IMG/VR virus record: IMGVR_UViG_3300042446_002107
Coordinates: 28,298 to 92,297 of that record
Direction: 5' to 3' (one strand)
Length of the DNA stretch: 64,000 bases
From: a virus
In this document: piece after piece, positions 1 through 7,300 of the stretch
Position numbering within the stretch: the first letter of the stretch is position 1
How the letters are laid out: each line of letters opens with the position of its first letter
The notes under the pieces: model-generated
What the model was told of the DNA's origin: nothing
The model's input: the letters and a program-made list of their open reading frames with translations, nothing else
Database searches by the model: none
Program-made: the position numbers and the translations under genes

Positions 1-267
1 AGGCGGGATTGGTAATCCCCCAGCGTTCATTCGTAGCCATGTTTTTTCGTTGACTATTTCGTAGGCCCATGCATCCTGGGTATAGCCATGATTTGCAGGG
101 TGTGGTCGTCTGTCGATTAGTGACTTTAGAATTGCTCGCTCTTTGGTTTCTTCGATTGTCACAAACCATCTTTCTGCTGGGTCTGACGTATGCCATATGA
201 CGTAAACGACATCGTTCTCAATTCCTGCTTGTGTAAATTTTCCTATGGTTCCTTTATTGTTTGGCAT
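1..267 (-). CDS. hypothetical protein, C-terminus off the window edge
   Basis: An open frame of 89 codons runs from an ATG at 265-267 to base 1 without a stop, so the C-terminus lies outside the window. An AAAGG ribosome-binding site lies about five bases upstream of the ATG. The protein is rich in Trp and acidic residues (for example WHTSDPAERW near residue 25) and has no signal peptide or membrane segment. It follows the 277-633 gene on the same strand with a 9-base gap, so the two are probably co-transcribed. I do not recognise the family. Confidence 0.6.
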   Translation of the reverse strand, partial: MPNNKGTIGKFTQAGIENDVVYVIWHTSDPAERWFVTIEETKERAILKSLIDRRPHPANHGYTQDAWAYEIVNEKTWLRMNAGGLPIPP

Positions 268-276
268 TTTTACCTT

Positions 277-633
277 TCATAGTGCTTTCGATGGGGGTGA
301 GTATGTTCGCCAAGTCGCATGTATCTCAGGGTCACTATTTCCGTCCCAGTAGGTAGGGATTTCTCCGAGAATTGTTGCTGCGTCGTGTATGTCTGAATCC
401 ATCTTGGGGAGTTCTGTATCGAGAGTGTCAAGCCATCCAGCGGCCCAATAGTCTTGCGAGCGTGCACTCATCACTTCAGGCATCCAGATTTTGAGAAGAC
501 TTTTTAATTGTTCTGCTTCTTCTCTTGTTTGCGAGAGCTTTTCTTCAAGAGCGTGACAATGCTCAATCCAGAATCTGAGAGCTCTGCGCTCTTCTTCGCG
601 TTTTTGCTCTGGAGGTAGGTCAGGCATTTCCAT
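277..633 (-). CDS. hypothetical protein with N-terminal coiled coil
   Basis: 118 codons with an AAGGGA ribosome-binding site before the ATG. Residues about 9-50 are rich in Glu, Arg, Lys and Leu with heptad-like spacing (KREEERRALRFW, EEKLSQTREEAEQL), suggesting a coiled coil. The C-terminal half is acidic and aromatic (YWAAGWLDTLDTELP). No catalytic motif is visible. It lies downstream of the ribbon-helix-helix gene in the same leftward run. Function unknown. Confidence 0.6.
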   Translation of the reverse strand: MEMPDLPPEQKREEERRALRFWIEHCHALEEKLSQTREEAEQLKSLLKIWMPEVMSARSQDYWAAGWLDTLDTELPKMDSDIHDAATILGEIPTYWDGNSDPEIHATWRTYSPPSKAL

Positions 634-646
634 TTTTTATTCCCTT

Positions 647-805
647 TTATTTTTGATTGCTGTTTTTATCTAAGTACTCGTGTATTGCTTTTCTGAGAAG
701 CGAGCCTACTGATAGTTTTTCTTTTTCCGACACCAGTACTAGACGGTCGTGAAGCTCTCGCGATATGTGTAGTACTAGTTTTTCGTAATCTGTTAATTTT
801 TTCAT
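647..805 (-). CDS. small ribbon-helix-helix DNA-binding protein
   Basis: The ATG at 803-805 is chosen over the longer frame (to 853) because GAAGGA lies just upstream of it, and because the longer version would run into the tRNA-like element at 819-895. The 52-residue product begins MKKLTDYEKLVLHIS, a likely beta strand. Two helices follow with a turn at KLSVGSLLRKAIHEYL. This is the layout of Arc/MetJ or CopG-type ribbon-helix-helix repressors, which bind DNA as dimers. It is probably a small phage regulator, and its operator is not identified. Confidence 0.6.
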   Translation of the reverse strand: MKKLTDYEKLVLHISRELHDRLVLVSEKEKLSVGSLLRKAIHEYLDKNSNQK

Positions 806-818
806 AATTCCTTCTTTG

Positions 819-895
819 TGCTGGAGGCGAGACTTGAACTCGCGTGTCACCATCTACCCTTTCTACACTTTATAAGAGTGAGGGGATACTCCAGC
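819..895 (-). tRNA. tRNA-like element, possible tRNA-Ile(UAU), abnormal D region
   Basis: On the minus strand a 7-bp acceptor stem forms between 889-895 (GCTGGAG) and 820-826 (CTCCAGC), with A as discriminator at 819. U8 and A9 follow. The T arm is canonical: stem GCGAG/CTCGC (827-831/839-843) around loop TTCAAGT. Total length is 77 nt, as for a normal tRNA. The middle is odd: a 4-bp stem CACT/AGTG closes the loop CTTATAA, which has U33, anticodon UAU and A37. It comes only six bases after position 9, so there is no ordinary D arm, and a 21-nt stretch follows before the T arm. No CCA is encoded. It could be a degenerate tRNA or an unusual one that reads AUA. Confidence 0.5.
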
Positions 896-910
896 CATCG
901 CTTTTTGTGG

Positions 911-1240
911 CTAAAGAGCGATGGCTATTCGAATGTTTTCTGTTAAGCGGCTTTTGCTGTAACCGCCCCTCGAAGGCACTAGTCCGCCGAATGCGCCGTC
1001 TTTAAACATTGCAAAAGCAGGAATTGACATTACGGAGTAACGCTTGCCAAATTCTGGAAACTCTTCTATGTCCATTTTTGCAAATATTACTTCTTCGGCC
1101 ATTTCTGTTGACAGTTCATCGATGAGTGGTGCAATTATTCTGCAAGGCCCACACCAGGGTGCCCAAAAGTCAACAATGACTGGTTTATCTGCGCTTTGGA
1201 TAAATTCATCAAAAGTGTTTGCGTTTAGTTCTTTTGTCAT
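911..1240 (-). CDS. trxA: thioredoxin
   Basis: 109 codons, the usual length for a bacterial thioredoxin. The redox-active WCGPC lies at residues 29-33 after strand VIVDFWAP. The cis-proline motif SIPAFAMF follows and the protein ends in a helix. It should reduce disulfides in the cytoplasm. Phages often pair thioredoxin or glutaredoxin with ribonucleotide reductase, and this window has a class II enzyme at 18476-20401 whose C-terminal Cys pair needs such a donor. Its physiological partner is inferred. A clear Shine-Dalgarno sequence is not evident. Confidence 0.92.
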   Translation of the reverse strand: MTKELNANTFDEFIQSADKPVIVDFWAPWCGPCRIIAPLIDELSTEMAEEVIFAKMDIEEFPEFGKRYSVMSIPAFAMFKDGAFGGLVPSRGGYSKSRLTENIRIAIAL

Positions 1241-1278
1241 TTTTTTAATACTGCTTTCGTGTCTTGATGTCTTTTAAT

Positions 1279-1728
1279 CTAGTCGTAGATTTGATTGATT
1301 AGCAAATCCTGAACGTGTTCTTTCATTAGAAGAAAACCACGAGCAGGATTGTCGTTTCCGCCAAGATTTATCTTGGTTGACTCGTTGAATGTTTCATGGT
1401 TTGCCCGCAGGTATCTTTTCACGCGAGCAACATCCACAACAACAAAGCCCTGAGACGGAGAAAATACATAGACCCACCATTTGGCCGTGGTTACATTTAT
1501 TCCACTTTTGTGCCAGATTCTGTTTCCGTCTGCGTCTGTTATGGCTCTAGGGTTCTGGTCGGTTTCTATGACCATTCTCCCATTTCGGTAGCGGTCTGTT
1601 TTTACCTCAAAGGAACCGTTAGACAAATCATCAAGAAACCCCTCTATCTCTTTTTCGCTTTGTAGCCCAAACTCTAAGTCTTTTTTGAAGTCAAAAGACC
1701 GGGCTGGGATATCGAATGATTCCTTCAT
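1279..1728 (-). CDS. possible PD-(D/E)XK nuclease-like protein
   Basis: 149 codons. The ATG overlaps the stop of the preceding gene by one base (TAATG) and has AGGA upstream, so translation is probably coupled. An N-terminal helix with Glu25/Glu28 is followed by FEVKTD (Glu41, Lys43) and a strand ending in Glu55. This order resembles the E...ExK core of the PD-(D/E)XK superfamily. Residues 85-110 are a strand-rich aromatic segment (KWWVYVFSP). The catalytic Asp is not obvious, so enzymatic function is a hypothesis. It could instead be a nuclease-fold structural protein. Confidence 0.45.
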   Translation of the reverse strand: MKESFDIPARSFDFKKDLEFGLQSEKEIEGFLDDLSNGSFEVKTDRYRNGRMVIETDQNPRAITDADGNRIWHKSGINVTTAKWWVYVFSPSQGFVVVDVARVKRYLRANHETFNESTKINLGGNDNPARGFLLMKEHVQDLLINQIYD

Positions 1729-1991
1729 TATCCTGCTACTAATTGATATTCTTCTGGTGTTTCACGGCTCATCGTTACGCTCATTTCACCCTTTTCATTG
1801 AGGCCATCATCAACAGTCAATCCAAGCATTCCTGCTATTAGTTCAGAGATGTCTTCAGCAGCCATTTGTGTTTCACGAGCCTCTTCCGGACTAGCTGATT
1901 CTAGCCCCATAAAGTTAGATATTGTTTCGGCAAATAGGTCTATGAGGGAGAGTCTAAGTTCTGTTCCGTTTTTTGAATTCATGGTTGACAT
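1728..1991 (-). CDS. hypothetical acidic protein
   Basis: The frame is open from 2051, but a start there would leave only 18 bases to the divergent ssb ATG. The ATG at 1989-1991 (MSTMNSKNG, 87 residues) or the one at 1980-1982 is more plausible, although neither has a clear ribosome-binding site. The product is acidic and helical (LIDLFAETISNFMGLE, AAEDISELIAGMLGL). Its stop overlaps the start of the next gene. Function unknown. Confidence 0.5.
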   Translation of the reverse strand: MSTMNSKNGTELRLSLIDLFAETISNFMGLESASPEEARETQMAAEDISELIAGMLGLTVDDGLNEKGEMSVTMSRETPEEYQLVAG

Positions 1992-2013
1992 ACTAGCGCA
2001 GGACGTGTATCGT
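1985..2013 (+). promoter_or_regulatory. candidate sigma-70-type promoter for ssb
   Basis: A perfect TTGACA -35 lies at 1985-1990. A 17-base spacer separates it from TATCGT at 2008-2013, which matches four of six -10 positions. It lies about 57 bases before the ssb ATG and overlaps the start region of the divergent leftward gene. Confidence 0.45.
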
Positions 2014-2069
2014 GTGCTTGTCCAGGAATGACCCATTCCGAGGGCAACCATATAGAAAAGAGATAACCC

Positions 2070-2546
2070 ATGAATTTGGCCCCAATTACAGTGGTCGGGA
2101 ACCTGACAGCAGACCCCGAACTCACCTACACAACATCAGGACAAGCAAAACTGAGCTTTTCCGTAGCATCTACACATGTTTGGTATGACCAAGCTGGAGA
2201 GAAGCAAGAGAAGACAAGCTACTTCAACATCGCCGCTTGGCGTTACTTGGCTGAGAACTCAGCTCGCACTCTCGAAAAGGGAATTGGCGTCATCGTGTAT
2301 GGCCGCCTAGAGCAGCGTTCATACGAAGACAAAGAAGGCATCAAGCGTTCAGCAGTTGAACTCGTAGCAGAAGAAGTTGCTATTTCAACAAAGTCACTTG
2401 AGACCATTGAGCGTCGTCAGCGAAGCGAGAATGCCCAGTCAGCAGCCCCTCGTGGACAATCAGACCAACAGCGCAGAACCCGCCCAAATACCGCAAAGGT
2501 ACCTGCTGGCGGCCTTCTTGAGGAAATTGACTCAGACCCGTTTTAG
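2070..2546 (+). CDS. ssb: single-stranded DNA-binding protein
   Basis: 158 codons. The N-terminal ~105 residues form an OB fold of SSB type (ITVVGNLTADPELTYT, YFNIAAWRYLAENSA, VIVYGRLEQRSYED). A Gln/Arg/Pro-rich linker follows. The acidic tip ends EEIDSDPF, like the C-terminal tail that recruits partner proteins in bacterial SSBs. It coats ssDNA during phage replication and recombination and probably works with the primase-helicase (14344-16185) and the Rad52-like protein (52603-53295). It is transcribed divergently from its left neighbours, with its own promoter and terminator. Confidence 0.95.
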   Translation: MNLAPITVVGNLTADPELTYTTSGQAKLSFSVASTHVWYDQAGEKQEKTSYFNIAAWRYLAENSARTLEKGIGVIVYGRLEQRSYEDKEGIKRSAVELVAEEVAISTKSLETIERRQRSENAQSAAPRGQSDQQRRTRPNTAKVPAGGLLEEIDSDPF

Positions 2547-2596
2547 TCCGCTCACGGGCGCACTGAGCGTCTGAGAACGGTTTACAGAACCAACAG

Positions 2597-2642
2597 AACA
2601 CCCAGCTGGCGAGATTTTCTCAAAGGCTGGGTGTTTTGTTTT
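2597..2642 (+). terminator. rho-independent terminator after ssb
   Basis: A 10-bp inverted repeat pairs 2597-2606 (AACACCCAGC) with 2626-2635. A T-rich tail, TTTTGTTTT, follows. It begins 50 bases after the ssb stop and should end the ssb transcript. Confidence 0.8.
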
Positions 2643-2689
2643 GTCCAAGCTTACATAGATATATATTTTTAAAAAATGTTTGAAATATG

Positions 2690-2718
2690 TTGCAAAAAAC
2701 CAAAACCTTGTTTATGAT
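2690..2718 (+). promoter_or_regulatory. promoter for the 82-residue basic protein gene
   Basis: TTGCAA at 2690-2695 and TATGAT at 2713-2718 (five of six -10 positions) are separated by 17 bases in a very AT-rich stretch. It lies 39 bases upstream of the ATG at 2758, and GGGAG at 2747-2751 serves as ribosome-binding site. Confidence 0.6.
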
Positions 2719-2757
2719 TTCCTTACCCATCCACCTACATAAAACTGGGAGTCAATA

Positions 2758-3006
2758 ATGTCAGAATATAGCAAGCTTCGCGAAAAGGGAATCAACCGAG
2801 GTCGGCCTAAGCACAGTCCGGAACAAAAGGCTGAATCACAAATGCGCAACTCGGTCCGACAGGAAGCACGTCGGAGGGCTCATATGGTTCTCAAGGCACG
2901 TCATGCCGAAGAATTCAATGCAATTTATGAGGCAGAGATGAAAGACCTCGTTAAAGAGCTTTCGACAGCTCAAAAAAACGCACCGAAGAAGTCCGCAAAA
3001 AACTAG
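2758..3006 (+). CDS. small highly basic protein
   Basis: 82 codons with GGGAG seven bases before the ATG and its own promoter at 2690-2718. The N-terminal half is very rich in Arg, Lys and Gln (INRGRPKHSPEQKAES, RQEARRRAHMVLKARH) and resembles an AT-hook-like GRPK element followed by a long helix. The C-terminus is Lys-rich. It probably binds nucleic acid (inference from charge). It ends tail to tail with the leftward gene 3003-3230, overlapping by four bases. Being expressed apart from its neighbours suggests an early or regulatory role. Confidence 0.6.
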   Translation: MSEYSKLREKGINRGRPKHSPEQKAESQMRNSVRQEARRRAHMVLKARHAEEFNAIYEAEMKDLVKELSTAQKNAPKKSAKN

Positions 3007-3230
3007 TCTTCTGTTTCGGCTTCTTTTTTGGCATTCCTGTAGGAGTGTTCTAGGACGGCTATCAAATCGAGTCCTCTTTCTTCTCCGTCATGATTTCTTT
3101 TTGAGTCAATGGCGTTTAAGTCAGCAAGGAGTTTTATGTCTGCGTCGATTCCGGGGAAAGTCATATCAGGAGTCCTTGTCTTTGTGATTTTTAGTATTTC
3201 TTTTGAGTACTTTTTTCTTTGAGGAACCAT
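3003..3230 (-). CDS. hypothetical protein
   Basis: 75 codons. The N-terminus is basic (VPQRKKYSKEILKITKTR), and the middle has an acidic and hydrophobic stretch (PGIDADIKLLADLNAID). The end is helical and charged. The start lies inside the upstream leftward gene (65-base overlap), so a shorter start is possible. No family recognised. Confidence 0.45.
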   Translation of the reverse strand: MVPQRKKYSKEILKITKTRTPDMTFPGIDADIKLLADLNAIDSKRNHDGEERGLDLIAVLEHSYRNAKKEAETED

Positions 3231-3351
3231 AGCTTATTTCTAGCCAGTCGTCAAAGTCCTCGTAAGTTCCAACACTGTGCTGTACGTATCTTTCGTATTG
3301 AAACAAGAGGCTTAAGTACTCTTCATTGTTTTCATCAAAACGTGATGGCAT
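3166..3351 (-). CDS. small acidic-aromatic hypothetical protein
   Basis: 61 codons. The first 42 residues are rich in Asp, Glu and Tyr (EEYLSLLFQYERYVQH, YEDFDDWLEISYG), and a Lys-rich tail follows. It overlaps the downstream gene by 65 bases and lies 12 bases after the 161-residue gene. Both overlapping frames have phage-like composition, so both are kept with modest confidence. Confidence 0.4.
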   Translation of the reverse strand: MPSRFDENNEEYLSLLFQYERYVQHSVGTYEDFDDWLEISYGSSKKKVLKRNTKNHKDKDS

Positions 3352-3363
3352 AGGAATACCTTA

Positions 3364-3849
3364 TTATCTTTTTCTTGCTTTTTTAGCAGCTTCAGTGTTT
3401 GAAACGAACTGGCTACCTTTTCGGCTGCCAAGTATTTTTTTCCTGTTTGTCGCAGCTCTTTGTGCTGGCGTCAGTTTTGCCCACGCCTTTGCTGGAAGAT
3501 ACCTACGGGTTCCGCCCTTACGTATCGCTGGCTTGCCATCTGACGTGCTCCATTTCTCACGAGTCCACGTCTTTAATGAGCGCTGCGCCTTACGTGGAGC
3601 CCCTCTGTAGCCTCCACCGGCCTTCCTGTACTCCATAGCCAGTAACTGAGCCTTGCGGGCGCTCCACTGTCCAGGTTTGCCACCTTTGGAGCCAGCCATT
3701 ATTCTATTTTTTATCCGTTCACGCACGTCTGGTTTCGTGTAGGACATCTTTGCTGTTTTTTCAAGAACATCTGGCGCTCCGTCTGTAAAAACAGATGCGG
3801 CCTCTTCGACCCATGCTGGTGAATCTGGGGAATTTTTATGGTCTCTCAT
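3364..3849 (-). CDS. conserved basic phage protein, DUF5872-like
   Basis: 161 codons. Residues about 38-105 carry the block TKPDVRERIKNRIMAGSKGG, then GQWSARKAQLLA, YRKAGGGYRGAP and KAQRSLKTWTREKW. This closely matches what I remember of the DUF5872 family found in large aquatic viruses and some bacteria. A glycine- and basic-rich C-terminal part follows (GTRRYLPAKAW, GSRKGSQFVSNT). Function is unknown. The high positive charge suggests contact with nucleic acid or packaged DNA. The start overlaps the stop of the preceding gene by four bases, implying coupled translation. Confidence 0.65.
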   Translation of the reverse strand: MRDHKNSPDSPAWVEEAASVFTDGAPDVLEKTAKMSYTKPDVRERIKNRIMAGSKGGKPGQWSARKAQLLAMEYRKAGGGYRGAPRKAQRSLKTWTREKWSTSDGKPAIRKGGTRRYLPAKAWAKLTPAQRAATNRKKILGSRKGSQFVSNTEAAKKARKR

Positions 3850-4100
3850 TTTTCATTTTCTTTAATCGCTTTTTCCGCTTCACCTATTATCCATGCAGTT
3901 TCGGCGTTTAACGTGTAAAGCCATGGATGGGATTTTGCGAAGTCAACGATTACCTGTGAGCCGTCTTCCCCGCTGAAGTCAATCCCTACGAATCTAAGCA
4001 CGTCATAGATGCTTTCAACACCAGGGATGTCTATCTGTCGATACTTGGCCCAGTCTGCGTTCTCTTGGGAATCGTCAATGTTTACTCTATTCGTCGCCAT
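3846..4100 (-). CDS. hypothetical acidic protein
   Basis: 84 codons, acidic, with a mixed alpha/beta character (IPGVESIYDVLRFVGIDFSG, SQVIVDFAKSHPWLYTL, AWIIGEAEKAIKE). Its stop overlaps the start of the 161-residue gene, and its start overlaps the end of the gene upstream (4087-4320) by 14 bases. It belongs to a tightly packed leftward operon directly downstream of the 3009-codon polyprotein gene. No family recognised. Confidence 0.5.
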   Translation of the reverse strand: MATNRVNIDDSQENADWAKYRQIDIPGVESIYDVLRFVGIDFSGEDGSQVIVDFAKSHPWLYTLNAETAWIIGEAEKAIKENEK

Positions 4101-4320
4101 CTTTTTTCTTTCGAGTCTTGAGTGGCTTGACGTATCTGGATGGCATCGGGGTATTTAAAGACGGTATGTCCAGGAAAGAGGGTTTGCTCTCTTCTGGTTC
4201 GGGCTTTGATTTATTTTTCCCAGTTGTGCGTCTTTTTACAGTAGGCAGCCCTCTGGCCCCTATTTGGTTCAGTTCTAAGCTAAAAACTTTTTTCTGGTCT
4301 TCTTTTTTACCAAGGGCCAT
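4087..4320 (-). CDS. small basic low-complexity protein
   Basis: 77 codons, rich in Lys, Pro and Ser, probably disordered (TVKRRTTGKNKSKPEPEESK, RYVKPLKTRKKKDGDE). The start overlaps the end of the 3009-codon gene by 14 bases, so the two are probably translationally coupled. No family recognised. Confidence 0.5.
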   Translation of the reverse strand: MALGKKEDQKKVFSLELNQIGARGLPTVKRRTTGKNKSKPEPEESKPSFLDIPSLNTPMPSRYVKPLKTRKKKDGDE

Positions 4321-7300
4321 AGTGTTCGTTTTCTATCATGTTTGCTTCTGCTTCCTTAATGTCGTATCTACTTACGTCTGCTTCTTCAATATTTCCAATG
4401 CCATAGTAGAGAATCTGTGGAAACTCTACTCTGTTGCCGTTTGAGTAATCCCGTACCCACACCAGACCGTCTCTCTCGAACTCTGTCCATGCATGTGGGA
4501 ATCTGAGCCCTTCTGCTTCTCCTCCGGTACCAAGAGGATAGCCATGTACTATTTTTACATTTTCGTAGGCATCGGCCAGTTTTCTAGCCTGCTGTATTGC
4601 TTCACTAAAGCAGTCACCCTCTCCATCGGGGACTTTTTGATTAAACTTTTTCTCAAATTCGTCATCGTGAAGCTGAACGCTCTTTGGCTTTGCTTTCTTT
4701 GAAGGATTTTTGCCAGAGGATAATCTCGTGCTGTTTTCTCCGTCGGTTTTGAGAACTAGAGCACCCTTTTCTTGTGGGTCAAAAGCACCAACTTGGCGAA
4801 GCGTGATTATTTCTTTGTAAGTCTTTGTTGGGTCTGGATTTACGCTAACAACTTCAAGTCTTCCTCCAGAAACGTATTCACGTGGAGTCATTCCTGTTTC
4901 CTCGTCTTCCATAGCGAGGTAATAATCTTCGTGGTCTTCAGGCAGTGACTCACCTTCCCATTCAAGCTTTATGGTTTCATTCCCCACTTCATCCAGCGTG
5001 TCTTTTATGTCTGTTTTTAGTTGTCGTCTCTCTGCCGGGTCTCTGGACTTTTGATAATCATCAACAAGTTTTATAAGCCTGTTAGCAAACTCGGTATCGT
5101 TCTCAATATTCTCTTCGTCAGAGACTCCGTTTTCTATATCAGCCAATATTGCTTCTGCAAATTCATTGACGTTGTAAAGAGTGTCGCTTTCATACCTGCT
5201 AGAGAAGACTGGCTCAAATGTTCCGCCCGTTTGATATGACCCAGGGAAGTCTTCTAGCACCAAGAGAGCGTCGTTGCCGAATCTTGTCAAGAAATGGTCC
5301 CCACTAGGAGATGGACCTATTTCAACAAAAGCAAGTAACGGTATATCTACCTGATTACCGACCTTCATTGTGTCGAAGAACTGTTTTCCTTCTTCTGGAG
5401 ACGAAAACGCCATTGCTCTATATAGATAAGGCTGTTTTTCGTATCTTGCTTTGTTCGTTAAAGAATCGACAATGCTTGCCATAAGATAGCGGGCTTGTTC
5501 GGTTCTCTTTTCGGGAGAAATAGCTGTGTCAAATCTTGAGTTTCCAAAGAACCCACCACTTTGAGTGATATTTGGGTCTCGTTCTGAGTACTCGTCTATT
5601 CCAGCAAGTTCGTATGCGGCTGTTCTTATTTCGCGACATGGGTCCCATTGCATCCAGTCTCCACCAACAGACTCTTTGACTATATCGTCTCTGTCTTCTT
5701 CGCTATCATCAGGAGATGCTCCAAGAACTTCAAAATCAACAATCTCTTCAACTGTTTTCCATTCTGGAGTGTGTGATTTCTTGCCTGAAGAAAGTTTTTG
5801 GACCGATTCAGAGGACTGGTTATCGGCCGTGACGTATCCCTCGGGCATTATTGCATCAGTGAGGTTTGCACCAGTCAGGTTTGCCGCTTCAAGGTTTGCG
5901 CCAGTGAGGTTTGCTTGGGTTAGGTCTGCGCCAGTCAAGTCTGCGCCCGTTAAGTCCACCTCAGTGAGGTTTGCTATTCTTAGGTCTGCACCACTTAGGT
6001 TTGCACCACTTAGGTTTGCACGAGTCAGGTCTGTATCAGCCATGTCTGCAGAAGACAGATTTGCGCCAGTCAGGTTTGCTTTATTCAGCTTCGCACCCAT
6101 TAGGTTTGCAGAACTCAATTCTGTACCGCTCAGGTTTGTATCAGTCAAGTTTGCATTCATAAGGAATCCAGCAGTAAAGTTTGCATTGGTCAGGTCAGCA
6201 CCACTCAGGTTTATATTGTGGCCGTTTGCACCAGTGAGGTCTGCGTCAGTCAAGTTTGTACCAGACAGGTCTACGCTACCCAGTCTTACGTTTTCAAGTC
6301 TTGCGCCTTCCAGGTTTGCATTTGAGAGGTCAGCATCTATTAGGTTTGCACCCGTCAGGTCTGCACCGGACAGGTCTGCGCCACCCAGGTTTGCACCACG
6401 CAAGTCTGCACGAGACAAGTCTGCGCCAATCAGATTTGAGTCAGACAGGTTTGCGTTATTCAGCTTTGCGTTTGTTAAGTTTGCGCCAGACAGGTTGGAA
6501 CCAACCAGGCTTGCGCCGGATAAGTTTGCTTCAGTGAGGTCTGCACTGCGTAGGTCTGCGTCTTCTATGTCTAGGTCGCTTCCGTCTATGAATGACAAAT
6601 CTGAACCAGGCTTTATAAGCTCTTCAATATTTGAAGTAGTTAATTTAGACGCTCTCCCTTCTCCGGCAATAGCTGACATCGATGCGTTTTTTAATCTGTT
6701 TCTAGCACGTGTTGCTTCCTCACTGTCGTACGCGAGAATCGCAAAAGCCTTGACCGGCTTGCCAATAACAACTACTTCATCTTCAGAAAGACACCCAAAC
6801 CCGCTCAATGGGTGTGAAAATATATCTTCAACGGGAACAAAAGCTTTAAGCAGTGTAGGCTCCAAAGGTCCACCTACTTCTCCTCCAGAATTACTAAAAC
6901 CCAAAGCGACTCCCGAGCTCGTGCTCCATGAAGATAGTGGCCGCATTGTTGTTTCTATCGGTGAAATAACTCCCGGGGTTAAATCTATATTATTCTGAGA
7001 AAATCCTCTGTATATGGGTACGTGTGTAACCCCTTTTGTTTTGTAATAAAGCTGAGTAGCATCATATATATTTTGGAGAATCGGTCTAATCATTGCTGAT
7101 TGAGCATCCGTCAATTCGGGAGCTCCGTCAAATTCGTGAGCCGACATTTCCTCCCTTTCTTCCGGGAGAAGAGCTTTAAGCGGCCAAGTTGACCAACCCA
7201 CGGCTTCGGTCAATCCAAACATCTTTCTTATTTCATGCTGAACTGCAAGAGCAACCGGGTTTGCGTTGTTGGCCGAGATTGCCCAAGTATGAATAAGGTC

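Noticed and set aside
5846-6580. Short-period DNA repeat that might suggest a CRISPR or satellite array
   Set aside because: The 15-base period equals five codons of the pentapeptide repeat, spacers are absent, and the units vary as in protein repeats.
5565-6998. A 477-codon plus-strand open frame rich in Arg, Phe, Ala and Ser
   Set aside because: It is antisense to the ART and pentapeptide region, and the 15-base repeat keeps it open. It has no ribosome-binding site or domain and lies inside a well-supported gene.
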